Positions 16,552 through 25,496 of a stretch of DNA of 64,000 bases are shown one piece after another. A program made the translations under genes and the position numbers. Source of the DNA: JANOSH01 sp031415695 (lineage in GTDB: Bacteria; Actinomycetota; Acidimicrobiia; Acidimicrobiales; Ilumatobacteraceae); the NCBI GenBank assembly GCA_031415695.1, contig JANOSH010000005.1, positions 1 to 64,000 of the forward strand. The letters run 5' to 3'. A model generated the notes under the pieces. The model saw nothing but the letters and a program-made list of their open reading frames with translations. It made no database searches and was not told the DNA's origin. The stretch's first letter is position 1; each line of letters opens with the position of its first letter.

Positions 16552-18501
16552 GGGTTCGGGGGCTTTGCGGGGCTTGCGGTTTCGGATAGCCCCGGCAATA
16601 CCTTCGGGGTTGTTTATGGCGGTGAAGATCAGCAAGACACCGCCGATGAGGGCTTCCCACTTTCCGAGCGAGCCGATGGCTCGCGACGTTGCGTAGAACG
16701 CCACCCCCGATGCGGCCACAACACCACCGGTAACGGCGCCGCTCACACTGGTAATTCCGCCGAGGTAGGCGAATGACAGGGCGGTGAGCGACGCCAGCGT
16801 GCCATATGACGCCTCGGACACGGTGCCGAATCGGTAGGCGATGAGCGTGCCGCCAACCCCGGCGATGAACGACGAGAAGGCAAATAGTGTGAGTTTGCCG
16901 CGTGCTACGTCGATACCACCGGCGGCTGCGGCACGTTCGTTGCCGCGAATGGCCAACATCCGCCGCCCGGTGGTGCTCTGTCGGATGTTGGCGACAGCCA
17001 CGCACAACACAACAAGTACGGCGACGAGAAAGACGCCAAATACTGGCCGAGACGACTTAGTTCCTAGGACCAGGCCAAGGTCCCATGGTCCGAGTTTCGG
17101 GTTTGGGGTTTTGGCTCCGCCGGTCGTAACCGTGCCGATGACGCTGGGATTCTTGAACACGAACTCCGAGATTGCGACCCCGCCCGCGAGTGTGACAATG
17201 GCCAGGTTGGTGCCTCGGACACGCAACGCCGGCAACCCGACGAGTACGCCGAACACGGTGGCACCAACAGCGGCAAGCAACGGGGCGACCGGGAACGGCA
17301 CGCCCCAGTTGGTGGCGGCTTTGGACAACCCGAACCCGGCGATGCCAGCAAAGGCCATTTGTGCTAGCGAGGTCTGGCCGCCGAATCCGGTGACGACAAC
17401 GAGCGATAACGCAAGCACGGCAGCGATGACCGTGGTCATGATGGCGGCTCGCCACAACGGCCCGAAGAACATGAGACCTATGACGGCAGCTGCAGTTGGC
17501 AGACCAACGGTCAGTGGAGTGACCTTGGATCGGGGAACGCTCGGTAGCTTCCACGTGTCGACCGTGCCCCGGTCGGGTAACCGTTCGCCGAGCATCACCA
17601 TGGTGACAATGATGAGGAGGAACGGCAAACCTTCGCGGGCTCCATATTTGGGGAACCAACTGAGGTCGCTCTGCAACTTCGTGAACGTTGATTGCACCAT
17701 CCCGATGGCCATGCCGGTCGCCACCGTGGGCCACACGTTTCGGAAGGTGCCGATGAGCGCAGCGCCGAGCGCCGGGATGAGAAAACCCAACGTGAAGATG
17801 GTGGAACTGAGCTGAATGATGGGTGCCGCAAGTACAGCGACCAGGCCGGCGAGAACGGCGGCGAAGGTCCAACTCAAGGCCGCGAGACTGTCGGGAGAGT
17901 ATCCCAGAATCAGGGCCCCCTTCTCGTTCTCGGCGGCGGCCCTGGTTGCCAAACCCACCCGCGTATATCGGCCCACGAGCCACACGCCGAGCGCGGCGAC
18001 CAGCACGATTGCCACCAGCCAGAGGCCGTCGCGTGGCACCGTGAGATTGTTCGTTAGCGTGACTGGCTCTCTCGGCAGTATGGGTTTCACGCGAACGGAC
18101 GACTTGCTACCGAACCGTCGTTCCACAAGCGTCATGAAGATAATGACCAGGCCAATGCTGGCGACCACTTTTGCTAGAGCCGGGGCGTTTCGTAAGGGCT
18201 TAAACACCAGCAAATAGGCGGCGAGGCCGATCAGCGCCGAGGTGGCGAGCGTGAGTAACAAGGCCCACCGAAAGCCGACATCGTTGCCGAAGTGGTAGCG
18301 GTCGGGGAGGCCGGGAATGGGGAACGTGTAGTTGCCAGCGCGCAGGTCGGCATACAAGTATGGGGCCCACATGGCCCCAGCGCCGTAGGCGAAGTTGACG
18401 ACGCCCGAGCCTTGGTACGTGACCACAAGGCCGAGGCCAAGCGCGGCGATGATGGCCCCGGCGCCGCTACCCAAGAGCAGGTAGAACAGATAATCAGTCA
18501 T
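16537..18501 (-). CDS. Branched-chain-type ABC transporter permease, LivH-LivM fusion
   Basis: This 654-residue membrane protein joins two permeases. The N-terminal half is LivH-like (GLVVTYQGSGVVNFAYGAG, RAAAENEKGALILGYS). The C-terminal half is LivM-like (VVTGFGGQTSLAQMAFAGI, ALRVRGTNLAIVTLAGGVAI, RGNERAAAAGGI). Each half carries the EAA-type cytoplasmic loop that contacts the ATPase. The substrate-binding lipoprotein gene lies just upstream on the same strand (12 bp), forming an operon. No LivG/LivF ATPase gene occurs in the window. The substrate may be an amino acid, amide, urea or aromatic acid. Confidence 0.92.
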   Translation of the reverse strand: MTDYLFYLLLGSGAGAIIAALGLGLVVTYQGSGVVNFAYGAGAMWAPYLYADLRAGNYTFPIPGLPDRYHFGNDVGFRWALLLTLATSALIGLAAYLLVFKPLRNAPALAKVVASIGLVIIFMTLVERRFGSKSSVRVKPILPREPVTLTNNLTVPRDGLWLVAIVLVAALGVWLVGRYTRVGLATRAAAENEKGALILGYSPDSLAALSWTFAAVLAGLVAVLAAPIIQLSSTIFTLGFLIPALGAALIGTFRNVWPTVATGMAIGMVQSTFTKLQSDLSWFPKYGAREGLPFLLIIVTMVMLGERLPDRGTVDTWKLPSVPRSKVTPLTVGLPTAAAVIGLMFFGPLWRAAIMTTVIAAVLALSLVVVTGFGGQTSLAQMAFAGIAGFGLSKAATNWGVPFPVAPLLAAVGATVFGVLVGLPALRVRGTNLAIVTLAGGVAISEFVFKNPSVIGTVTTGGAKTPNPKLGPWDLGLVLGTKSSRPVFGVFLVAVLVVLCVAVANIRQSTTGRRMLAIRGNERAAAAGGIDVARGKLTLFAFSSFIAGVGGTLIAYRFGTVSEASYGTLASLTALSFAYLGGITSVSGAVTGGVVAASGVAFYATSRAIGSLGKWEALIGGVLLIFTAINNPEGIAGAIRNRKPRKAPEPSVGN

Positions 18502-18513
18502 GAAGGCAACGGT

Positions 18514-19860
18514 CTACGGCAAGAGTTCCTTGCTCGACACCGCTTCCAGACCCTTCACCGTTAACACCTTGCCACCTTTGGTGTACTCGGCGAACGGAAA
18601 TATGAACGAGCACACGGCAGGATACGACGCCGAGGAGCCGCACTCGACCGCCGTGGCACCTCCGTACAGAGTCAAACCTTTCGTGGTGCCGAGGTACTCG
18701 TACAACGATGCCCCCGTTACGGGCTTGGCAGCCTTCACCATCTGGTTCCCATAGTTGGCAAGCGACATGATCTGGAGGAATCCAAGCCCGCCAAGGCCGA
18801 GCGCCGTGGTGTCTACTTTGCCTTCGGCAACCCCGACAACCGGTGCGAGGATCTTTTGCAATATCGCCCGCTCGGGTGTGTCCTGGTCGGTCTGCACGCC
18901 AGCGAACATCCACCCGACAGCGTCGTCGCCCACTACCTTGATGACGTCGGAACCGCCGCAGATGCCGGTCGAAACCACCGGTGTGGCGATGGCGAGTGAT
19001 GCCCGCGCCCGCATCATGCCGATACATCCGGCGTCGGCATACAGCGACACGAGTACTTCGGGCTTGTCTTTGGTGGCTTCTCGCAACAGACCTTGGAACC
19101 CGGCGTCGGTCTCGTTGTCTCCGCCTTTCACCGTCTTGAAGGCGATCCCCGCCTTCTTGAGTGATGCCTCTAATGCTGCAGCCGACGCGTTAGCTCCAGC
19201 GTTGTCGGCCGACACGATCCCGATGTTTTTGGCCTTGAAATGGTTTCGGGCGACGGCCGCAATTGAGCCCATGACCGTGGCATTGCCTCCGGTGAGGAAC
19301 AACGCCTTGGCGGTGTAATCGCCGGGCAGAATGGGCAGCATGCCAATAACCGGGATGTTCGCAGCCGCATAGGTTTTGTAGTCCGGGAACAGGTCGAGGC
19401 CAAGGATCACGAGTTCCACCTTCTTGCCCGCCAACTCCTGAGCGCACACCTGTGACGTTTCGGGTGAACCCTTCACGACACAGATTTTCAAGTCGATGGG
19501 TCGGCCACCGATTCCGCCGTGCTCGTTGAGGTAACTAACGGCAGCGACGGTGTATTTTCGGATATCAGGAAAGTCGAGCCCGGGCGTGCCTTCGGAGTTC
19601 ACGAGGCCGATGGAGAAGCTTGGTCCCGTTGGCTTGCCGAGGGCTGTGGTGGTCGGCGCGGCCGCAGCAGTGGTTGCGGTAACCGCGACCGTTGTCGCCG
19701 TTGTCGCCGCCGTCGCTGTGGTGGTTGTCGCTGTCGCTGCCGTGGTGGCTGGTGCTGCGGTGGTCGGCGATGACGTGGACGAACTGCCGCCACAGCTTGC
19801 GGCCAGCAGGCCGACAACCGCTACGCCAACCACACTCGATCGAATGGAATGTCGAAACAT
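18514..19860 (-). CDS. ABC transporter substrate-binding lipoprotein (LivJ-type)
   Basis: The protein has 448 residues. A signal peptide ends in the lipobox LLAASC (C23), followed by a Thr/Ala linker of about 45 residues. The type I periplasmic-binding fold follows: IGLVNSEGTPGLDFPDIRKY, AVSYLNEHGGIGGRPIDL, NIGIVSADNAGANASAAAL. It would deliver a ligand to the fused permease encoded downstream in the same operon. The Thr-rich tether is a feature of the lipoproteins in this genome. Confidence 0.9.
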   Translation of the reverse strand: MFRHSIRSSVVGVAVVGLLAASCGGSSSTSSPTTAAPATTAATATTTTATAATTATTVAVTATTAAAAPTTTALGKPTGPSFSIGLVNSEGTPGLDFPDIRKYTVAAVSYLNEHGGIGGRPIDLKICVVKGSPETSQVCAQELAGKKVELVILGLDLFPDYKTYAAANIPVIGMLPILPGDYTAKALFLTGGNATVMGSIAAVARNHFKAKNIGIVSADNAGANASAAALEASLKKAGIAFKTVKGGDNETDAGFQGLLREATKDKPEVLVSLYADAGCIGMMRARASLAIATPVVSTGICGGSDVIKVVGDDAVGWMFAGVQTDQDTPERAILQKILAPVVGVAEGKVDTTALGLGGLGFLQIMSLANYGNQMVKAAKPVTGASLYEYLGTTKGLTLYGGATAVECGSSASYPAVCSFIFPFAEYTKGGKVLTVKGLEAVSSKELLP

Positions 19861-19946
19861 GTTACCCCCGGTTATTTAGTTCCCGGTTGCACCGTATCCC
19901 ATTGCGGCCCCCAGCAATTACCGAGCGTCGAATGCGGCAGATCTGG

Positions 19947-22109
19947 CTACCCGAAGGTGGCGCGCATACCCGGTTTCAACTCGCCACCTGCCGTCCATAG
20001 GCCTGCACAGGCCCCGGCTACGCCCTCCGACGTCGTGGCTTTCCACGCTTGGTCGTACGCCTCGAACCAGAACCATGCAACGCCGGCCGATGAAGCCCAC
20101 ATGGCTACCTCATTGAGGTAGCGAGCCGAGTTCTCCGCACTTGGTATAGCGCCACCTCGCGCTGCCCCGCATGCTGGCCAACCAGTTTCGGAGATGTAGA
20201 TCGTCTTGCCAGGGTTGGCGTTTCTCAACTGGGCGTACGTGGCCTGCAACGCGCTCAACGCCCGGTCGATAGGAATGCCGGTGAAGAACGGCGACACATT
20301 GGCGAACACCACGCTCGCTTCGCTCATGAGAGCCGGGTGAGCAAATAGTACGGGATCGGGCTCTGCAGTCGTCACTGGCACTGTTACGACCGCCCGAATC
20401 TCGCGAATGAATGAGACCAACTGGCTCTCGCTCACGTCACCTCGGGCGACGCTTTCGCTACCGATAATCACAAGGTCGGCTCTGCCCGCTTGGGCTTGGG
20501 CGATGACACAGTCCACCTCTCGGCGGTTTCGTGCAGCGTCTCGCGATATCCATCCGCCTACGGCAATCTTGCGTCCCAAGCGCCGAGCTTCGATCGGGAA
20601 CTCGCTAAACGCTCCCGAGCATTCGTACGTGCGAATCCACTCGGTATACGGCGAGATCTGGCCCGTAAGTTCCCTGGCCAATGAGCCGGTGAGGGTTAGT
20701 GCCGGGGGACCCCCGATGAACGGCGCAAGGTTCATGCCGAAGATGGGTTTGGGTACGGGTGAATCACCCGGCAGCCAACCAACGACGTCGACAATGAGAT
20801 GGGTCGCCGACGACGCATACAACGAGATGCGACCGTTGTCCCCGACCGGAAGAATCGTGCCGTTCGCGACCGAGACCCCTGAGCCGTAGTTCACGATCGA
20901 TGCGTTCGGCCGGGTTCGACCGGTTGGCCACGCGGTCACAAAACCGGCACCCAAGGGTTGGGTCACGGTGACATTCACCACTACGGCCCCGACTCCACTG
21001 GACGGGACCCCACCACTGCCCACGACCTGTAGGTCGCGGGCACTCTGGGTCCGAACGGCAGCGTCGCCCGTGGCGCGGGTGTCGAGCAGTCGGTGTGGTT
21101 GGATCGCCATCGGCGCGCTACCACTGGTCACGAAACCAACAACGTCGATGACAAGGTGCGTGGCACCCGATGCGAATACCGACACCTTTCCCAACCGGCC
21201 CAACCCGACGAAAACGTTGTTCGCAACGGTTTGACCAACCCCGTAGTTCACCGCTGAAGCCGTCGGCCGTGTGGCACCGGTTGGCCACACGGTGATAAAG
21301 CCTGCTGCTGTCGCGTCGACCACGGTCACGTTCAGCAGTGCGGCTGAAACGTTGGAGCCGGCGACGCCCCCTCTTCCAACAACATCGACCTCCATCGTGC
21401 CGCCGTCGGCCAACCGGCCGGTGCCCGACATTAAGCCATCGACGGTTGACTGCGGTGACCGGGTATCGACCAGTCGCGCTGGGTTCAGTGGCCTAAGCCC
21501 TGAGTCGGCACGAACATGACCCTGCACGTCTACGAGCAGATGAACCGAACTGGAAGCACTCACCATCAGGTGGCCATCAGCGCCGACGGGTACGAGCGCT
21601 CCGTTAGCGACGGTTTGGCCGCCAGCGAAGTTGAGTGTCGAAGCGAGAGGCTGTCCGGTGCCAGACGCCCACGTCGTCACAAAGCCGGGCCCGGCCGGAT
21701 CGACAACGGTGATGTTCACGAACACCGCCAGTGTCCCGTCGGCAGGAACCCCGCCGCGGCCGACAACCGGCACGCGTAGCGGCGAACCGGCGGCGAGCCT
21801 CCCGGTGCCGGCGAGGACGCCGTCGACCGTTGACAATCCGGCACGGGTATCGACAAGTCGCGTCGGTGTCAGGGCCGCATAGGGGCCGGTTGTCAGGCTT
21901 GCCGGGGCCGTTTGTGCCGTAGAACGTGGACTGGTCGCGGCGCCAGCGACCCCGAGGAGGAGAGCGACTAGTGGCGGAGCGGTAAAGCGCCCGGTAGAGA
22001 GCAAGCGACGCCGAAGGCGAGCTAGTGGCGGAGCGGTAAAGCGAACGGTAGAGAGCAAGCGACGCCGAAGGCGAGCTAGTGCCAGTCGCGGCCCATAGCT
22101 GAGGCGCAT
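19947..22109 (-). CDS. Secreted protein with three beta-rich repeats and a GH17-like domain
   Basis: The protein has about 720 residues from ATG 22109; an upstream frame to 22238 has no signal-like sequence. The N-terminus is basic with a hydrophobic stretch (PPLVALLLGVAGAA), suggesting export. Three repeats of about 125 residues follow, each with TPTRLVDTR or a close variant, VVGRGGVP, a VNVTVVDP-like strand and HLLVDVQG-like ends. The C-terminal 250 residues resemble GH17 beta-1,3-glucanases: GMNLAPFIGG, GSESVARGDVS (acid/base region) and IYISETGWPACG (nucleophile signature). It may bind and cut a surface or environmental beta-glucan. It diverges from the acyltransferase gene. Confidence 0.8.
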   Translation of the reverse strand: MRLSYGPRLALARLRRRLLSTVRFTAPPLARLRRRLLSTGRFTAPPLVALLLGVAGAATSPRSTAQTAPASLTTGPYAALTPTRLVDTRAGLSTVDGVLAGTGRLAAGSPLRVPVVGRGGVPADGTLAVFVNITVVDPAGPGFVTTWASGTGQPLASTLNFAGGQTVANGALVPVGADGHLMVSASSSVHLLVDVQGHVRADSGLRPLNPARLVDTRSPQSTVDGLMSGTGRLADGGTMEVDVVGRGGVAGSNVSAALLNVTVVDATAAGFITVWPTGATRPTASAVNYGVGQTVANNVFVGLGRLGKVSVFASGATHLVIDVVGFVTSGSAPMAIQPHRLLDTRATGDAAVRTQSARDLQVVGSGGVPSSGVGAVVVNVTVTQPLGAGFVTAWPTGRTRPNASIVNYGSGVSVANGTILPVGDNGRISLYASSATHLIVDVVGWLPGDSPVPKPIFGMNLAPFIGGPPALTLTGSLARELTGQISPYTEWIRTYECSGAFSEFPIEARRLGRKIAVGGWISRDAARNRREVDCVIAQAQAGRADLVIIGSESVARGDVSESQLVSFIREIRAVVTVPVTTAEPDPVLFAHPALMSEASVVFANVSPFFTGIPIDRALSALQATYAQLRNANPGKTIYISETGWPACGAARGGAIPSAENSARYLNEVAMWASSAGVAWFWFEAYDQAWKATTSEGVAGACAGLWTAGGELKPGMRATFG
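21968..22075 (-). repeat. 54-bp tandem duplication in the GH17-like gene
   Basis: Copies 21968-22021 and 22022-22075 differ only at two central bases (CGCCCGG versus CGAACGG). The unit is 18 codons, so the frame is kept, and duplicates LARLRRRLLSTxRFTAPP in the basic leader region. A 13-bp core (CTAGTGGCGGAGC) recurs at 33314-33326 near another gene end. Confidence 0.9.
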
Positions 22110-22170
22110 GTACACCAAGGTAGCGCCTGAAGCCGGTGTCGCGCGGGGCGCCCGGCGTATTGTGTGTGCT

Positions 22171-23358
22171 GTGACGAGGGCTATCTCAACGACAGGCTTC
22201 TCGACGCGAGTCGCATGTCTTGATGGTGTTCGAGCCATCGCAGCGACCCTTATTGTCGTTCATCATGTCGGCTTTACGTCGGGCGCCACCTCGCGAACGG
22301 GGGCGTGGTACGGGCCGTTGCTCGGACGTTTCGACATTGGCGTACCTATCTTTTTCGTACTGTCGGGGTTCTTGTTGTACCGACCGTTCGCCGCAAGTCT
22401 TCTGGCTGGTGGCGAGGCACCTGCGGCTAAAGGGTTTTGGTGGCGTCGCTTCTTGCGAGTGTTTCCTGCGTACTGGGTGGCGCTCGTGCTGATGGCGGTG
22501 CTCGGTGCTATAGCTGTTGGTGGGATCGTCGGCTTCGTCGTGTCGTTTCTGCTGGTGCACAGCTATCACCCCGGAACATTCGCGCCCGACAAGTACTACG
22601 CCATCTCAGGCATCACCCAGTCGTGGAGTCTGGTAGCCGAGATCATGTTTTACGCGTTGCTTCCGCTCTGGCATGGCCTGGTAGCAGGTCGGTTCAACGC
22701 TCGTTCGGTACGGGCCAAGGCGGCAGCCATGCTCGCTGGCACCGTGGCCTGGTATGCGGCCAGCATCGTGTTCCGTGTGATGATTGCAGCGGTCGATCCG
22801 AGTTGGCAAAGGATTACACCGCAATGGTTTTTCGCCAACGCCGACATCTTCGCCATTGGTATGGCGTTCGCAGTCGTGTCGGTGTGGGGAGTCCACAATC
22901 GCACGCTGGAACAGCTTCTGAATCGGCTTGGCCAGCACGCCGGTCGGTGGTGGCTGGTTGCCGTTGCCACCTTCTGGTTCACGGCTACCCAGTTGGATTT
23001 GGCTCTTGGCCTCAAGACAGCAGGCTTCGGTCGCGAAACCGCGCGCCAAGCTCTTTATGGCCTGGTCGGAGCGTTAGTTATAGCCCCCCTGATCTTTCGC
23101 CCGAACGTTCAGAGCCCGCTTCGACGCGTCCTTGATTCATCTGTCATGCGCTGGCTGGGAACTGTGTCGTACGGCATCTACATCTGGCATCAGTTGTTCA
23201 TCCACCAGATGCAGATTTGGTTCGGCTGGGAGACGTTCACGGGGCATTTCTGGAGCTACCTCGTTGGAACAATGATCATGACCTGTGTCGCGGCGTGGTT
23301 GAGTCACAGGTTGCTCGAACAACCTTTGGCCCGGCGATTCTCGGGGTTGTTCCGATGA
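22171..23358 (+). CDS. Acyltransferase 3 family membrane protein
   Basis: The protein has 395 residues from GTG 22171. The family opening RVACLDGVRAIAATLIVVHH with the catalytic His is present. About ten hydrophobic segments follow, with VPIFFVLSGFLLYRPF and late YGIYIWHQLFIHQ. Members O-acylate sugars of polysaccharides, antibiotics or glycolipids at the membrane. Its stop overlaps the start of the next gene by 4 bp, so the two are translationally coupled and probably act on the same envelope glycan. Confidence 0.9.
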   Translation: MTRAISTTGFSTRVACLDGVRAIAATLIVVHHVGFTSGATSRTGAWYGPLLGRFDIGVPIFFVLSGFLLYRPFAASLLAGGEAPAAKGFWWRRFLRVFPAYWVALVLMAVLGAIAVGGIVGFVVSFLLVHSYHPGTFAPDKYYAISGITQSWSLVAEIMFYALLPLWHGLVAGRFNARSVRAKAAAMLAGTVAWYAASIVFRVMIAAVDPSWQRITPQWFFANADIFAIGMAFAVVSVWGVHNRTLEQLLNRLGQHAGRWWLVAVATFWFTATQLDLALGLKTAGFGRETARQALYGLVGALVIAPLIFRPNVQSPLRRVLDSSVMRWLGTVSYGIYIWHQLFIHQMQIWFGWETFTGHFWSYLVGTMIMTCVAAWLSHRLLEQPLARRFSGLFR

Positions 23359-24674
23359 GTTGGGCGCAACGTCGGTTCCGACCCGCATTGGCCGCCATAG
23401 TGATTGTCGGCTTGGTAGTCAGGCTTGTCTACGCGTGGGTTCACCGAGATGTCCGCGTCTGGGGCGACGCCTACTTTTACCACGAGAGCGCAAAGCTGAT
23501 AGCCGCCGGCCACGGGTGGATCAACCCGTTGTACTTCAACGAGTTCGGTCAGGTTGTACAGGCGGCCGACCATCCGCCGATGTATATCGCCTACCTCACG
23601 CTGTGGACCAAATTGGGCGTAGGTAGTTCACTCGGTCATGCATTTGTGTCCTGCCTTCTTGGCATGTGGACCCCGCTTGTCTACGCCCTTGTTGCTCGTC
23701 GGGTTGCGGGTCCAGCTGTTGGTATTTTGGCCGGTTGCCTGGCAGCGCTATACCCCAACGTGTGGGGGAGCGACGGCATGTTGTTGTCGGAAACGACCGC
23801 AGTGCTGTTTGTTGGCCTGGTGGCCTTGGCTGCCTATCGCTACGTCGAGGCCCGAGCGGTGGGGCGTTCGCTGCTCCTGGGCGCGGCTCTTGGCGCAGCG
23901 GCACTCACCCGATCCGAGGTCTTGCTGCTGTCGCTGTTCGTGGTGGTGCCGGTGACGGTTGGGCGGCGTCCCACTGCGCGTACATTCGGACATTTACTCG
24001 CTGCTGGTGCCGTGTGCATTGGCGTGCTGTTGCCGTGGGTGGCATTCAACCTGTCACGCTTTGACAAGCCGGTGTACCTATCGGCCGGTGCCGAGGTGAC
24101 GGTTGCGAGTTCCACGTGTGACCGCACCTATTTCGGTGAGTACACCGGCTACTGGTCGATGTCGTGCAACCTCGAGATGCTGGAGCGTGCCGGATACTCC
24201 ACAGTCGACGGTGCCCGACCCGACCAAAGCGTCTTGTCGGAGCTGTATCTCACCGAATCCAAACGGTACATCCGCAGCCATCTTGGTCGCCTGCCATACG
24301 TCATCGGGGCCAGATGGGGGCGTATCACCGGCCTCTACCGTCCCGTCCAACAGCTACAACTCGACACCTTCTTTGAAGCACGCGAACCGGTGGTCGCTCG
24401 TGCTGGTTTTGCCGCGTTCTACGCGCTAGCGATGTTCGCAATTGTCGGGGCGGTTGTTCTTCGCCGTCGACGCATTCCCATATCGCCGCTGGTCGGGCCG
24501 TTGGCCGTGGTGTGGTTCGCGGTGACCGTAACGTTTGCCAACAATCGCTACCGCATCCCGGCCGAGGGTGCGATCTGTGTGCTGGCAGCCGTCGGCATAG
24601 TTGCCATAACGCGGGTACTCACTGACGTGTGGCGCGACGTAGAATCTGACGATGTTGGTAACACCGAGCGGTGA
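23355..24674 (+). CDS. GT-C family glycosyltransferase (ArnT/PMT-like)
   Basis: The protein has 439 residues from ATG 23355, which overlaps the acyltransferase stop. The first transmembrane helix is followed by an acidic external loop (WGDAYFYHESAKLIAAGHGW) and WINPLYFNEFGQV. Several further helices and a final FANNRYRIP motif are typical of polyprenyl-phosphate-sugar-dependent GT-C enzymes. It would transfer a lipid-linked sugar on the outer face of the membrane. Confidence 0.85.
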   Translation: MSWAQRRFRPALAAIVIVGLVVRLVYAWVHRDVRVWGDAYFYHESAKLIAAGHGWINPLYFNEFGQVVQAADHPPMYIAYLTLWTKLGVGSSLGHAFVSCLLGMWTPLVYALVARRVAGPAVGILAGCLAALYPNVWGSDGMLLSETTAVLFVGLVALAAYRYVEARAVGRSLLLGAALGAAALTRSEVLLLSLFVVVPVTVGRRPTARTFGHLLAAGAVCIGVLLPWVAFNLSRFDKPVYLSAGAEVTVASSTCDRTYFGEYTGYWSMSCNLEMLERAGYSTVDGARPDQSVLSELYLTESKRYIRSHLGRLPYVIGARWGRITGLYRPVQQLQLDTFFEAREPVVARAGFAAFYALAMFAIVGAVVLRRRRIPISPLVGPLAVVWFAVTVTFANNRYRIPAEGAICVLAAVGIVAITRVLTDVWRDVESDDVGNTER

Positions 24675-25494
24675 AGCATGTGGCGCAACGGTCGTCGGGG
24701 TTAACCTCGCAGGCTCGTTGTCGGGTGACCTTGTCGCCGAGATTCGTGCGGTCTGGCTAGAACATCACGTGTTGGCCTTTCCCGATCAAGCCATGAGCGA
24801 CGACGATCTCGAAGCGTTCACGGTCGCCATGGGGGGTTTTGGTGACGACCCGTTCATTGCCCCGATTCTTGGCCGCACCCACGTCATCGCCATCGAGCGT
24901 CGAGCCGATGAAACCTCGTCGTTGTTTGCCGAGAACTTTCATAGCGATTGGAGCTTCCAGGCAGTACCACCGGCTGGCACCTGTCTGTATGGAATCACCA
25001 TTCCACCAATGGGTGGCGACACCCTGTTCGCGAATCAGCATCTCGCTCTCGACCGCATGCCCGACCAGTTGCGTTCTCGGCTCGAAGGTCGTACGGCAAT
25101 CCATTCGGCTCGGGTGCCGTACGCGCCATCGGGGGTGTACGGGGCCAATGATCGGGCGGGGCGGTCGATGGATATTCGTTCTTCGGCCGATGCTGAATCC
25201 ACACAGCTGCACCCGTTGATCCGACGGCACCCCGAGACTGGCAGGGAAGGGTTGTTTTCGACTGTCGGGTACATCGTGGGTATCGAGGGTATGGACGATT
25301 CCGAAGCAATGCCGCTACTCGTCGAGCTACACCGGTGGCAGACCCGAGCCGAGTTTGTCTACCGAAATCGATGGTCGAAGGGGATGCTTGTCATGTGGGA
25401 CAACCGGTCGCTCCTGCACGCGGCAACCGGCGGGTACGACGGCTACGACAGACTGCTGCATCGCACCACTATCCGGGGCAGTCAGTCGGCCTGA
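24652..25494 (+). CDS. TauD/TfdA-family Fe(II)/2-oxoglutarate dioxygenase
   Basis: The protein has 280 residues. The iron ligands are visible as H97/D99 (NFHSDWSF) and H270 (LLHRTTIRG), with R275 in position to bind 2-oxoglutarate. Flanking family motifs include GGDTLFANQHLA and MLVMWDNRSLLHAA. Members hydroxylate taurine, 2,4-D, alkyl sulfates and other small acids; the substrate here is open. It overlaps the glycosyltransferase end by 23 bp and is followed after 2 bp by corA. Confidence 0.9.
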   Translation: MLVTPSGEACGATVVGVNLAGSLSGDLVAEIRAVWLEHHVLAFPDQAMSDDDLEAFTVAMGGFGDDPFIAPILGRTHVIAIERRADETSSLFAENFHSDWSFQAVPPAGTCLYGITIPPMGGDTLFANQHLALDRMPDQLRSRLEGRTAIHSARVPYAPSGVYGANDRAGRSMDIRSSADAESTQLHPLIRRHPETGREGLFSTVGYIVGIEGMDDSEAMPLLVELHRWQTRAEFVYRNRWSKGMLVMWDNRSLLHAATGGYDGYDRLLHRTTIRGSQSA

Positions 25495-25496
25495 CC

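Noticed and set aside
17057..17983. 308-codon open frame inside the ABC permease region
   Set aside because: Arg/His-rich translation in another frame of the permease gene; no family features.
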